Made by a program: the position numbers and the translations under genes. This document shows positions 37,102 to 44,457 of a stretch of 64,000 nucleotides of DNA, piece after piece. Position 1 is the first letter of the stretch. Each line of letters opens with the position of its first letter. This DNA is from JAVBPE01 sp031549865 (GTDB lineage Bacteria > Bacillota_I > Bacilli_A > Acholeplasmatales > Anaeroplasmataceae): NCBI GenBank assembly GCA_031549865.1, contig JAVBPE010000008.1, positions 62,001-126,000 of the forward strand, given 5' to 3'. The notes beneath the pieces are model-generated. The model was not told where the DNA came from, ran no database searches, and was given only the letters and a program-made list of their open reading frames with translations.

Positions 37102-37908
37102 ATGTTTGAAATTACAAAAATCGCTATTAAATGCAATTCTTTTTTACATAATCATGGAATCAAATTAGATCCAGAACTAAAATTTTTTAAAAAAAGAGGA
37201 TTAATTCATTGTCAAGTAATGGATTGGAGAGGACCAACAGAGATAGATGGTTTTCCTGTGCTTACTATTAATCAAGCAATGGATAAATTAATTATCTTAT
37301 CTATTGAAAACCATTTTATAATCCAAGAAAAAGAAAAAAGAGAAGAATTGTTGAAATCTTATCCATCTGGTTATGGTACATATGATGGGAGAAAATATTT
37401 TTTTGAAGAAACTTTAAAAATAATTAAGGAATATGATGTTGGATTATTTGAAAAACAAATAAAAATATATACTAAGTATATTAATCAAAATAGAAAAATT
37501 AAATTTAAATGGAAATATAATGATGATACATTAAGCTTTGAAACAACTAAAGTGATTAATCATTTTGCTGTAAATATCAATAAAAATAATTCAACAGTAT
37601 ATGTATATTCTCAGGATCCATGTGGTGGAAGACCAGGTGATAATGTTTATAGATTTTTAGACATATCTTCCTACGATGGATATGTTAAGATTTCATTTAC
37701 TAATAATGGCACAGATAGATACTATATGTATGTTTACAATCCAAAGGCATGTGAAAGTACTGAGCATTATATTTTAATTGGTATAGCGGACAAAATCGTT
37801 TGGGAGAATGAAATAATTATAAATAATATATCACAAATAAGAATAAGGACGTTTTGTATAAACAATGATGAAGTTACAGTTGTTGAACAATATAACTTAA
37901 TGCCGTAG
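37102..37908 (+). CDS. Protein of unknown function, second of a pair
   Basis: 268 residues from the ATG at 37102, which has GAGG 7 bases upstream; the ATG at 37096 lies too close to that site. I do not recognise a family. The first 140 residues are helical and charged; the last 120 are beta-rich (NSTVYVYSQDPCGGRPGDNVYRF..., YVKISFTNNGTDRYYMYVYNP) with three Cys. No TM segment or signal. It could be a two-domain protein with a C-terminal beta-sandwich. The gene ends at an IS3-type scar. Confidence 0.65.
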   Translation: MFEITKIAIKCNSFLHNHGIKLDPELKFFKKRGLIHCQVMDWRGPTEIDGFPVLTINQAMDKLIILSIENHFIIQEKEKREELLKSYPSGYGTYDGRKYFFEETLKIIKEYDVGLFEKQIKIYTKYINQNRKIKFKWKYNDDTLSFETTKVINHFAVNINKNNSTVYVYSQDPCGGRPGDNVYRFLDISSYDGYVKISFTNNGTDRYYMYVYNPKACESTEHYILIGIADKIVWENEIIINNISQIRIRTFCINNDEVTVVEQYNLMP

Positions 37909-37999
37909 TATTATTAATTGGAAGGTATAATCAATGTTTAAAGAGAATACGTGAAACAATATTCGGATAAAAAAGTGATTTATCTACATTTGATTTTAT
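37909..37999. other. Short intergenic stretch before the IS scar
   Basis: No ORF, hairpin or promoter that I can support was seen here, apart from a GGAAGG followed by ATG at 37934 with no open frame behind it. Confidence 0.4.
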
Positions 38000-38105
38000 T
38001 GGACTGTCAATAGAAAAGTGGTCACAAATATAAGAAAATTTAAGAATTGAGTTTTTCAAACTCGTGTGGTGTCATAAATCCTAGTGATGAATGATGCCTT
38101 TTTTG
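38000..38105 (-). pseudogene. IS3-family transposase scar (last 20 codons and terminal repeat)
   Basis: On the - strand 38040-38105 reads K-K-R-H-H-S-S-L-G-F-M-T-P-H-E-F-E-K-L-N-S-stop, the well-known C-terminus of IS3-family OrfB transposases (RHHSSLGYMTPxEFE). Beyond the stop, 38000-38025 reads TGGACTGTCAATAGAAAAG followed by TGGTCAC, which resembles IS3-type inverted-repeat ends. Nothing else of the element remains. Confidence 0.8.
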
Positions 38106-38247
38106 TTAAATTTAATTTTTTTATATGTCAACATTGGAGATATTACATTATGACATAGTCCTCTTTTTTATCTCATGAAATTGTTTCATTTTTTACAGTT
38201 TTTTTTATTTTGTTACATATTTTACCGTAATATAGTATAAAATAACT
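38106..38247. other. AT-rich intergenic stretch without a recognised gene
   Basis: About 140 bp of T-rich sequence after the IS scar, before the inverted repeat and promoter of the lipoprotein gene. Nothing else is supportable. Confidence 0.5.
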
Positions 38248-38288
38248 CTTATCCTCTTGACTTGTACCTTAACGGATAAGTTTATAAT
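38248..38288 (+). promoter_or_regulatory. Promoter with inverted-repeat operator, lipoprotein gene
   Basis: TATAAT lies at 38283-38288 and TTGACT at 38257-38262 (20-bp spacer; an alternative TTGTAC gives 15). A 7-bp inverted repeat, CTTATCC (38248-38254) and GGATAAG (38274-38280), encloses the -35 and ends just before the -10. The non-ideal spacer plus the dyad suggests a regulated promoter. Confidence 0.45.
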
Positions 38289-38315
38289 AGAGATATAATT
38301 AAGGAGGAGTATAGT

Positions 38316-40298
38316 ATGAAAAAGTTTTTTTATACAATTACATTAATGTTATGTTCTATTATGATATTAACTGCATGTAATGGCTCAGAAAAAAAAGTAG
38401 AAACAATTGATTTAAATAAAACAAGTATAACATTAGTAGTTGGAACAAATGAAACCTTGACGGTTGAAATTACGCCAAATGATGCTGAAGACAAAAATAT
38501 AAGTTGGTCTTCATCTACTACGAGTGTTGCAACCGTAGATGAAAATGGCAAGGTTAGTGCAATTGCAGTTGGCAGTGCTACAATCACCGTAACTTTAGTT
38601 AATGACAGTTCAAAAAAAGCAACATGTTCTGTTACAGTTACTAGTTCTGAAATTGATGTAACGAATGTTACATTAAATAAGACATTGTTGTCATTAGAAG
38701 AAGGTGATGAAGAAACATTAAATGCCACATTATTGCCAACTAATGCAACAAATAAAACGATTACTTGGACAAGCAATGAAGAAGAAGTTGCAACTGTAGA
38801 TGCTATTGGATTAGTTACAGCTATAGGTGAAGGAACTGCAACTATAATGGTTAAATCTGATTCTAATAATTCAATTTTTGCAACATGTATTGTTACAGTT
38901 ATATCAAAGGATAATAAAAATGAAACATTAGAAGTTTTAAATGTCCTAAGAAATGCAATTGTACATCCAAGTGAAGAAATAATGACAATAGAAAATACTA
39001 ATGATTCTAATTCAAATGTAAAATTGAGCAGTTTTAATCCTAGTATGGCATCAGGAGCAATTGGTAGTAAAGAAAAAGGTGGCTCTTTTGTAAAGGGACT
39101 TGATCCAAATGACGCACAACAAATAGATTATGTTGGATGCTTTGATGTTTATTTAAGAACTATAATTAATACATTATCAAGCAATGAAAAATTAACTTTT
39201 GGTAAATACTATAGTGCTAAATCAATTAATCCAACGGATTATAATAATAAGTTAAATGATTATTGTTTTATGATAAATTATATTGAAGGACAATTAGTGA
39301 TATTTATTACTTCTACTGACATTGTAAATTATCCAGACGGTTATATTAATGGTGATGATTACATGCTATCTAATAATAATATGTACATGAAAATTTCTAT
39401 TGATTATGATTTTACTAATGCTAAATTAATTAACTGGGATATACAATATATAATCATAACTGAAGAAAATGGCGGTTTTTATTCAATAGACGAAGAATCA
39501 TTTGTTGAATTTACAGAAGTAAAGTTAACTGCATGGTTTGTTGGAACTAATATAAAAGAGAAAACTAGTTATGTATATAAAATAAATGAAGCTGAAAGAG
39601 TTTATTTAAATGATATATGTGAAAACTATGATTATAAGCGAATAACAGTTGCGCAATTTGGAAAGGTTGAACATCCTTATGTAGCTACAGAATGGAATTT
39701 CACTGATTATCTAGATGAAGATAGTTTATTAACTTTTAACAAGAATAAATATCAATTCTTTGATTTATATGGAATTATGCGTTCTGAAGCATCTGAATTA
39801 TCAAATGAATTTAATGATATTACAATTTATGCTCAATCAACTAGTTTTGGTGATGCTGCATATCTAGCAAAGTATGAAAAATATGCTGGAGATTATAGAG
39901 CTGTTTATGGAAATGAAGAAAAATATTCGTCTACAGATTTAATTTATATTGATAAAGATGGAAATCCATTCTATATTAATGAAACAGATCAGCAATATGC
40001 TATTCTTAATCTAAAACTTGATGGCACATTTACATTTACTTTTAGTTTAATGGAAGATGGAGAATTAAAAACTTATAATTGGACTGGTGATTATATTGTA
40101 GAGGAAGTTTATTCTATTCCTAATTTGTTTAGTTTAAATAATATTTACGATGAAAATAATATAGAATTCGATTCATGGACAGGTAATATTACGATAGAAG
40201 TAATATTGGATGCTGAAAATAATTTAATAGGCTGTGAATATAATATTGGATTCTATGATGCAAGAGGAATGGTAAGCGGAATACTATTTTATAATTAA
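38316..40298 (+). CDS. Lipoprotein with two bacterial Ig-like (BIG_2) domains
   Basis: 660 residues. Lipobox LTAC at about residues 18-21 after a K-K plus hydrophobic signal, so the mature protein is membrane-anchored and exposed. Two BIG_2 repeats, about 30-110 and 115-195, each contain the pattern L-N-K-T, T-P-N-D-A or T-N-A-T-N-K, I-S/T-W, V-A-T-V-D, G-L/K-V and G-x-A-T-I. The remaining 460 residues are acidic, rich in Tyr, Asn and Asp, and unassigned. AAGGAGGAG lies before the ATG. Likely an adhesion or carbohydrate-related surface protein. It stands alone next to the accessory island. Confidence 0.85.
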   Translation: MKKFFYTITLMLCSIMILTACNGSEKKVETIDLNKTSITLVVGTNETLTVEITPNDAEDKNISWSSSTTSVATVDENGKVSAIAVGSATITVTLVNDSSKKATCSVTVTSSEIDVTNVTLNKTLLSLEEGDEETLNATLLPTNATNKTITWTSNEEEVATVDAIGLVTAIGEGTATIMVKSDSNNSIFATCIVTVISKDNKNETLEVLNVLRNAIVHPSEEIMTIENTNDSNSNVKLSSFNPSMASGAIGSKEKGGSFVKGLDPNDAQQIDYVGCFDVYLRTIINTLSSNEKLTFGKYYSAKSINPTDYNNKLNDYCFMINYIEGQLVIFITSTDIVNYPDGYINGDDYMLSNNNMYMKISIDYDFTNAKLINWDIQYIIITEENGGFYSIDEESFVEFTEVKLTAWFVGTNIKEKTSYVYKINEAERVYLNDICENYDYKRITVAQFGKVEHPYVATEWNFTDYLDEDSLLTFNKNKYQFFDLYGIMRSEASELSNEFNDITIYAQSTSFGDAAYLAKYEKYAGDYRAVYGNEEKYSSTDLIYIDKDGNPFYINETDQQYAILNLKLDGTFTFTFSLMEDGELKTYNWTGDYIVEEVYSIPNLFSLNNIYDENNIEFDSWTGNITIEVILDAENNLIGCEYNIGFYDARGMVSGILFYN

Positions 40299-40322
40299 TA
40301 CTTTGTAATTAAGAGGATAAAA

Positions 40323-40366
40323 AAGAGCGCTGTTCCACTTTGTGGGGACAGGTGATAAAAACTCTT
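40323..40366 (+). ncRNA. Possible structured RNA in the intergenic region after the lipoprotein gene
   Basis: CTGTTCCAC (40330-40338) pairs with GTGGGGACAG (40342-40351) as a 9-bp stem with one bulged G, enclosed by AAGAG (40323) and CTCTT (40362). The stem is much richer in GC than its surroundings. It could be a small RNA, a leader or part of a mobile-element end; no family recognised. Confidence 0.35.
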
Positions 40367-40418
40367 CCAACATAGAGGAGACCTCAATATCAAAAATGTT
40401 GTGATAACTAAAAAATAT

Positions 40419-40454
40419 GCGGTTTGCTTATACATATAGCGAACCGCTTTTTGT
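40419..40454 (+). terminator. Strong rho-independent terminator
   Basis: GCGGTTTGC and GCGAACCGC form a 9-bp stem (one T-G) with an 11-base loop, then TTTTTG. It ends a transcript that covers the structured region upstream. Confidence 0.75.
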
Positions 40455-40639
40455 TTCATATAATATTTTATTAATTAAATATAATAGATTCGTCTTTATT
40501 TAAAGAAAAATAATTTTATTTCTAAATTCTTTAATAAAAGTAAAATAAAAACTATTATAGTACCAAAATGTATATATAATAATGGCGTAATATTTAAATA
40601 AGAGAGTAAAATATTGAATGTGAATTAAGATATTTTTAC
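40455..40639. other. AT-rich stretch without a recognised gene
   Basis: 185 bp, strongly AT-rich; I see no ORF with a ribosome site and no clear hairpin. Confidence 0.5.
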
Positions 40640-40682
40640 ATAAAAAAAGAAATTGATAACTAAAAATTATCAATTTCTTTTT
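40640..40682 (-). terminator. Terminator of ispG, overlapping its stop codon
   Basis: A perfect 14-bp stem, 40646-40659 with 40667-40680, around a seven-base loop. On the - strand the left arm is the final K-E-I-D-N codons and the loop holds the TAG stop; a T run follows the right arm. Confidence 0.8.
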
Positions 40683-41697
40683 TTAATTCTTCAATTATAT
40701 CTTTTTCATCAATACGTCTTATTACTTCACCTTTTTTAAATAGCATTGCACAACCTTTACCACCTGCAATACCTAAATCGGCTTCCTTAGCTTCTCCAGG
40801 CCCATTAACGACACATCCCATAACTGCAACATGTATTTTTTTATTAACTGTATCTAAATAGTTCTCTATTTCTTTTGCGATAGGTATCATATCATACATT
40901 GTGCGACCGCAAGTAGGACAAGAAGTGAAAGTAGGGGTATTTTTAACAAATCCTAAATTTTTTAATATTTCTTTTGCAGCTTTAACCTCATAAATGGGGT
41001 CATCAGTTAATGAAACTCTAATTGTTGCGCCAATTCCTAAGTCTAAAATTTTTTGAAGTCCTAATGAACTTTTTATTAGTCCACTAAAAACTGTTCCTGC
41101 CTCAGTTATACCAACATGTAGTGGGTATGGAAAAGTATGTGCTGCTAATTTATATGCTTCATATGATAATTCAATAGAAGAAGCTTTTAACGATAAGACA
41201 ATATCATGAAAATCTAAGTCCTCTAAGATTTGAATATGAGACTTTGCAGCTTCTACCATATTTTTAGCATTAAGCTCCATTCCCTTTGGAAGTGAACCAC
41301 TATTAACCCCAATACGGATTGCGACATTCTTCTCTTTACAAAGTGTAACAATTTCCTTTATTTTATCTTGATCGCTTATATTGCCAGGATTTAATCTAAT
41401 TTTATCTACTCCAGATTTAATTGATTCAATCGCAAGCTCTGGGTCAAAATGGATATCCGCAACTAAAGGGATATGAATTTGTTTCTTTATTTCTTTTATA
41501 GCATGTGCATCTGCCATATCAAGTACCGCAACTCTTATTATTTCACAGCCGTAGCGTTCAAGTTCTAAGATTTGATTAACTGTTTTAGAAATATCCTTAG
41601 TAGGAGTATTAGTCATACTTTGTATATAGATATGATCATTCCCACCTAGTATTAAATTATTTATTTTACATTTATTAGTAAATTCTCGTTTATACAT
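40660..41697 (-). CDS. ispG: 4-hydroxy-3-methylbut-2-en-1-yl diphosphate synthase IspG
   Basis: 345 residues. IspG reduces MEcPP to HMBPP in the MEP isoprenoid pathway, using a [4Fe-4S] cluster. The cluster ligands are present: SCPTCGRTMYD and MGCVVNGPGEAKEADLGIAGGKG, with the Glu that completes the site nearby. The TIM-barrel part has IQSMTNTPTKD, VADIHFD and LNPGNI. The start is the ATG at 41697 with GGTGAT upstream; a longer frame to 41808 has a hydrophobic unrelated extension and no ribosome site. So at least this step of the MEP pathway operates in the host. Confidence 0.95.
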   Translation of the reverse strand: MYKREFTNKCKINNLILGGNDHIYIQSMTNTPTKDISKTVNQILELERYGCEIIRVAVLDMADAHAIKEIKKQIHIPLVADIHFDPELAIESIKSGVDKIRLNPGNISDQDKIKEIVTLCKEKNVAIRIGVNSGSLPKGMELNAKNMVEAAKSHIQILEDLDFHDIVLSLKASSIELSYEAYKLAAHTFPYPLHVGITEAGTVFSGLIKSSLGLQKILDLGIGATIRVSLTDDPIYEVKAAKEILKNLGFVKNTPTFTSCPTCGRTMYDMIPIAKEIENYLDTVNKKIHVAVMGCVVNGPGEAKEADLGIAGGKGCAMLFKKGEVIRRIDEKDIIEELKKEIDNF

Positions 41698-41789
41698 TTT
41701 ATCACCAAATACATTATAACATAAAAAAATTCTTCTTATTATAGTCAAATTATATCTTTGATTTTTTTTGAAAAAAAAGTAAATAATAC

Positions 41790-41818
41790 TTGATTTATGT
41801 TTCTTCATGCGCTATAAT
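41790..41818 (+). promoter_or_regulatory. Sigma A promoter of rpmG
   Basis: TTGATT (41790-41795), 17-bp spacer, TATAAT (41813-41818), 38 bases before the rpmG start. Confidence 0.8.
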
Positions 41819-41855
41819 TATTTAGGAACAAATTTTATGTCTGGAGGGATATAAT

Positions 41856-42005
41856 ATGCGTGATTTAGTTAAATTAGTTTGTACGGATTGTAAAAATGAA
41901 AATTACTACACTGATAAGAACAAGAAAATTACTCCTGAAAGAATGGAAATGAAGAAGTATTGTCCTAAATGCCACAAACATACTATTCATAAAGAAAAGA
42001 AGTAA
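41856..42005 (+). CDS. rpmG: 50S ribosomal protein L33
   Basis: 49 residues, translated by hand: MRDLVKLVCTDCKNENYYTD, then KNKKITPERMEMKKYCPKCH and KHTIHKEKK. The four zinc-binding Cys of the C+ form are present (CTDC and CPKC), followed by the conserved H-x-x-H-K-E basic tail. A CTGGAGGGATATAAT leader supplies the ribosome site. It has its own promoter and terminator. Retention of all four Cys marks the zinc-dependent L33 type. Confidence 0.95.
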   Translation: MRDLVKLVCTDCKNENYYTDKNKKITPERMEMKKYCPKCHKHTIHKEKK

Positions 42006-42027
42006 GCTTATTTAAGCTTTTTTTTCT
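42004..42027 (+). terminator. Terminator after rpmG
   Basis: AAGCTT repeated as a palindrome (42004-42009 with 42014-42019) around four bases, followed by eight T residues. The stem begins inside the rpmG stop codon and ends a few bases before the next start codon. Confidence 0.7.
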
Positions 42028-42030
42028 ATA

Positions 42031-42639
42031 ATGATAAAAAAAATAGTAGTAGGTAGATTAGAAACGAATTGTTATATAATTACAAATCTTAGTAATGAGG
42101 CAATAATAGTTGATCCAGGACTAGATTTTTCTAATGTGGCGTTAGAAATAAAAGAAAATTATAATGTAATAGCTATATTTTTAACTCATGGTCACTTAGA
42201 CCATATAGATGGTATAAGATATTTTGATGTCCCAGTTTATGTAAGTATTAAAGAAAAAGAATTTTTTACTGATTCATCATTATCTTTATATAATATGATG
42301 GGTTTAAAAATACCTAAAGAATTTAATAATATTAATTTTATTTATGTTAAAGACAAAGATATTATTAAATTATTAAATAAAGAATTCATGGTCATAGAAA
42401 CACCAGGACACACAATAGGTAGTGTTTGCTATAAATATGATGATAAACTTTTAAGTGGCGATACTTTATTTAAAGAATCATGTGGTAGATGTGATTTTCC
42501 AACGGGAAATCAAAGTGCGATGAAGAAATCTTTAAAGAAATTAATTGATATATTAGATGATAATATTGTTGTTTATCCGGGTCATGATGAAAAAACGACA
42601 ATTAAAAACGAAAGAAAAAATAATCCTTATATTAATTAA
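42031..42639 (+). CDS. MBL-fold metallo-hydrolase (glyoxalase II-like)
   Basis: 202 residues, compact. The metal site is complete: THGHLDHIDG (HxHxDH), ETPGHTIGS (His), SGDTLF (Asp) and YPGHDEKTT (His). It starts IVVGRLETNCYII, the usual first strand of YqgX-like hydrolases. It may cleave S-lactoylglutathione-like thioesters or another substrate. No ribosome site precedes the ATG, which lies 4 bases after the rpmG terminator T run; the homologous start of related proteins supports this codon nonetheless. Confidence 0.9.
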   Translation: MIKKIVVGRLETNCYIITNLSNEAIIVDPGLDFSNVALEIKENYNVIAIFLTHGHLDHIDGIRYFDVPVYVSIKEKEFFTDSSLSLYNMMGLKIPKEFNNINFIYVKDKDIIKLLNKEFMVIETPGHTIGSVCYKYDDKLLSGDTLFKESCGRCDFPTGNQSAMKKSLKKLIDILDDNIVVYPGHDEKTTIKNERKNNPYIN

Positions 42640-42682
42640 AATATCTGGAATAAGTTTAAATTCAATTAAATAGACTAATAAT

Positions 42683-42720
42683 AAGAATAACTTTTTTAAA
42701 AAAGAGTTATTCTTTTTCTT
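42683..42720 (+). terminator. Terminator upstream of the hrcA operon
   Basis: AAGAATAACTTTTTT pairs with AAAAAAGAGTTATTCTT (one mismatch/bulge) and runs into T residues. Confidence 0.65.
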
Positions 42721-42723
42721 TTT

Positions 42724-42750
42724 TTGGCACTTTTTTGTTGACAGTGCTAA
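42724..42750 (+). promoter_or_regulatory. CIRCE operator 1 (overlaps the -35 box)
   Basis: TTGGCACTT, nine bases, CAGTGCTAA: seven of nine positions in each arm match the HrcA-binding consensus TTAGCACTC-N9-GAGTGCTAA or its pairing. It overlaps the -35 TTGACA. Confidence 0.8.
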
Positions 42751-42766
42751 AATAAAGATTTATAAT
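42738..42766 (+). promoter_or_regulatory. Sigma A promoter of the hrcA-dnaK operon
   Basis: Perfect TTGACA (42738-42743), 17-bp spacer, perfect TATAAT (42761-42766). It is framed by one CIRCE element on each side. Confidence 0.9.
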
Positions 42767-42769
42767 GAT

Positions 42770-42796
42770 ATTGCACTTGGAAGTAAAGAGTGCTAA
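42770..42796 (+). promoter_or_regulatory. CIRCE operator 2 (downstream of the -10 box)
   Basis: ATTGCACTT, nine bases, GAGTGCTAA. The right arm is a perfect consensus arm; the left arm keeps the GCACT core. It covers the transcription start and lies 12 bases before the hrcA ATG. Confidence 0.88.
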
Positions 42797-42808
42797 AGAG
42801 GTGATGAA

Positions 42809-43825
42809 ATGTTATCTGATAGACAAAAGTTAATATTAAAAGCCATCATTGAAGAATACGTTTCAACTAATGAGCCGGTTGGATCAAAGGTTTTAACTGA
42901 AAAGCCTTATTTGGATTTTTCTAGTGCAACAATTCGTTATGATATGCAGCAACTTGAAGAATTAGGCTATTTAGAAAAAACACATACTTCAAGTGGAAGA
43001 ATACCTTCACAATTTGGATATAGGTTTTATGTTGATAATCTAATTATTCGTGATAATGAAGTTGAAGAAATATTTAAATCATATGATGAAATATTTAATA
43101 ACAACAAATTAACTAAAGAAGAAGCAATTACTAAAATTATGGATAAACTAAGTGATATTACCGGTTATTATTCAATGATCTTAGGAAGTAGCGCTAATTT
43201 TGCAAAAGTTAAGAAAATGAGCATTGTTCCCATTGCGACTAATGAAGCAGTACTCTTAATTGTTACCTCAACTGGTGTAGTTCAAAGCCAAAAAATAACA
43301 ATTCCTGATGGATTTAATATGGATGATTTATTAAGGATTATTGATATGTTTGATAATGCAATGTATGATCGTTCTATTTTTGAAATAAGAGAAGTATTAA
43401 GTCACGAAGCAGCAAAGCCTCGCATAAGACAAATGGTAGATTTTCAAGATGATATTCTAAACTTTATGATAAAAGGATTCGCAAGATTTCAAAACACAGA
43501 AAGCTATAGTAGTGGTTTATCAAAGTTTTTCAATCAACCAGAATTTCAAGACCACAGGGTTATGCAAAAAATATTGAAAGTATTGGATGATGTTTCAATT
43601 GAAGGTTTAGTAATCAAAACAGAGGATGCCCTTAATATAAAAATTGGGGTAGAAAATTTGTTAGAAGGATTAGACAAATGTTCAGTTATAACAATTCCTT
43701 ATTTTATAGATGATGATGAATATGGAGCAATTGCTGTAATAGGACCATGCAGAATGCAATATAAAAAGGTTATACCAATCTTAGAATATATCGCTAAAAG
43801 CATGCCTAAGTTATATAGTAGGTAG
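42809..43825 (+). CDS. hrcA: Heat-inducible transcription repressor HrcA
   Basis: 338 residues. The N-terminal winged helix has LSDRQKLILKAIIEEYVSTNEPVGSKVL and SSATIRYDMQQLEELGYLEKTHTSSGRIPS, the HrcA signature, followed by the GAF-like dimerisation domain. HrcA binds CIRCE sites and is kept active by GroEL. Two CIRCE elements precede this gene, so it represses its own operon (hrcA-grpE-dnaK-dnaJ and perhaps beyond). AAGAGGTGATGAA provides the ribosome site. Confidence 0.97.
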   Translation: MLSDRQKLILKAIIEEYVSTNEPVGSKVLTEKPYLDFSSATIRYDMQQLEELGYLEKTHTSSGRIPSQFGYRFYVDNLIIRDNEVEEIFKSYDEIFNNNKLTKEEAITKIMDKLSDITGYYSMILGSSANFAKVKKMSIVPIATNEAVLLIVTSTGVVQSQKITIPDGFNMDDLLRIIDMFDNAMYDRSIFEIREVLSHEAAKPRIRQMVDFQDDILNFMIKGFARFQNTESYSSGLSKFFNQPEFQDHRVMQKILKVLDDVSIEGLVIKTEDALNIKIGVENLLEGLDKCSVITIPYFIDDDEYGAIAVIGPCRMQYKKVIPILEYIAKSMPKLYSR

Positions 43826-43833
43826 GTGAATTT

Positions 43834-44457
43834 ATGAAAGAAGAAGAATTAAAAGTTGAAGAAACTGTTACTGAAGAAACTTTAGAAAAAGAAACTGAAG
43901 AAGCTGGTAACAAAAAAGAAAAAAAAGTGAAAAACAAAGATAAAGAAAAAATAGCAGAATTAGAAAAAGCTTTAGCCGAAAAACAAAATGATTATCTTAA
44001 GGTCTATGCTGAAATGGCAAACACCAAAAGAAGATTAACTGAAGAAAATGTTAAAGATCGTAAATATGCAGCCCAAAGTATTGTATCTGATTTGATTAAT
44101 CCGATTGATATGTTAGTTAAAATAGTTAATATGGAAGCGCCAAATGCTGAAATACAAAATTATTTGATTGGATTTCAAATGATTACTAATCAAATAGTTG
44201 ATATATTAAAAACTGCAGGATTAACGGATATTAAAGCTTTAGGTGAAGATTTCAATCCTAATATTCATCATGCAGTATCAACTGAAGAAGTAATTGAAAA
44301 TCCAAATAAAGTATTAGAAGTACTTCAAACTGGATATATGTTTAAAGATCGTGTTTTAAGACCAGCTTTAGTAAAAGTTAGTGTCTTAAAAGAAGACAAT
44401 AAAAAAGAAATTGAAAACAAAGAAAATTTTGAAACACAAGGAGATAATATACAATGA
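43834..44457 (+). CDS. grpE: Nucleotide exchange factor GrpE
   Basis: 207 residues: an acidic/basic unstructured N-terminus (about 1-45), a long coiled coil (about 45-100), then the beta-wing domain with the signature GVxFxPxxHxAV represented by ALGEDFNPNIHHAVSTEE and the conserved VLQTGYMFKDRVLRPALVKVS. It promotes ADP release from DnaK. It sits in the canonical hrcA-grpE-dnaK order and overlaps the dnaK start by four bases (ATGA). Confidence 0.96.
   Translation: MKEEELKVEETVTEETLEKETEEAGNKKEKKVKNKDKEKIAELEKALAEKQNDYLKVYAEMANTKRRLTEENVKDRKYAAQSIVSDLINPIDMLVKIVNMEAPNAEIQNYLIGFQMITNQIVDILKTAGLTDIKALGEDFNPNIHHAVSTEEVIENPNKVLEVLQTGYMFKDRVLRPALVKVSVLKEDNKKEIENKENFETQGDNIQ

Noticed and set aside
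41698..41808. 37-residue N-terminal extension of IspG
   Set aside because: No ribosome site, unlike any IspG N-terminus; GGTGAT lies before the ATG at 41697.
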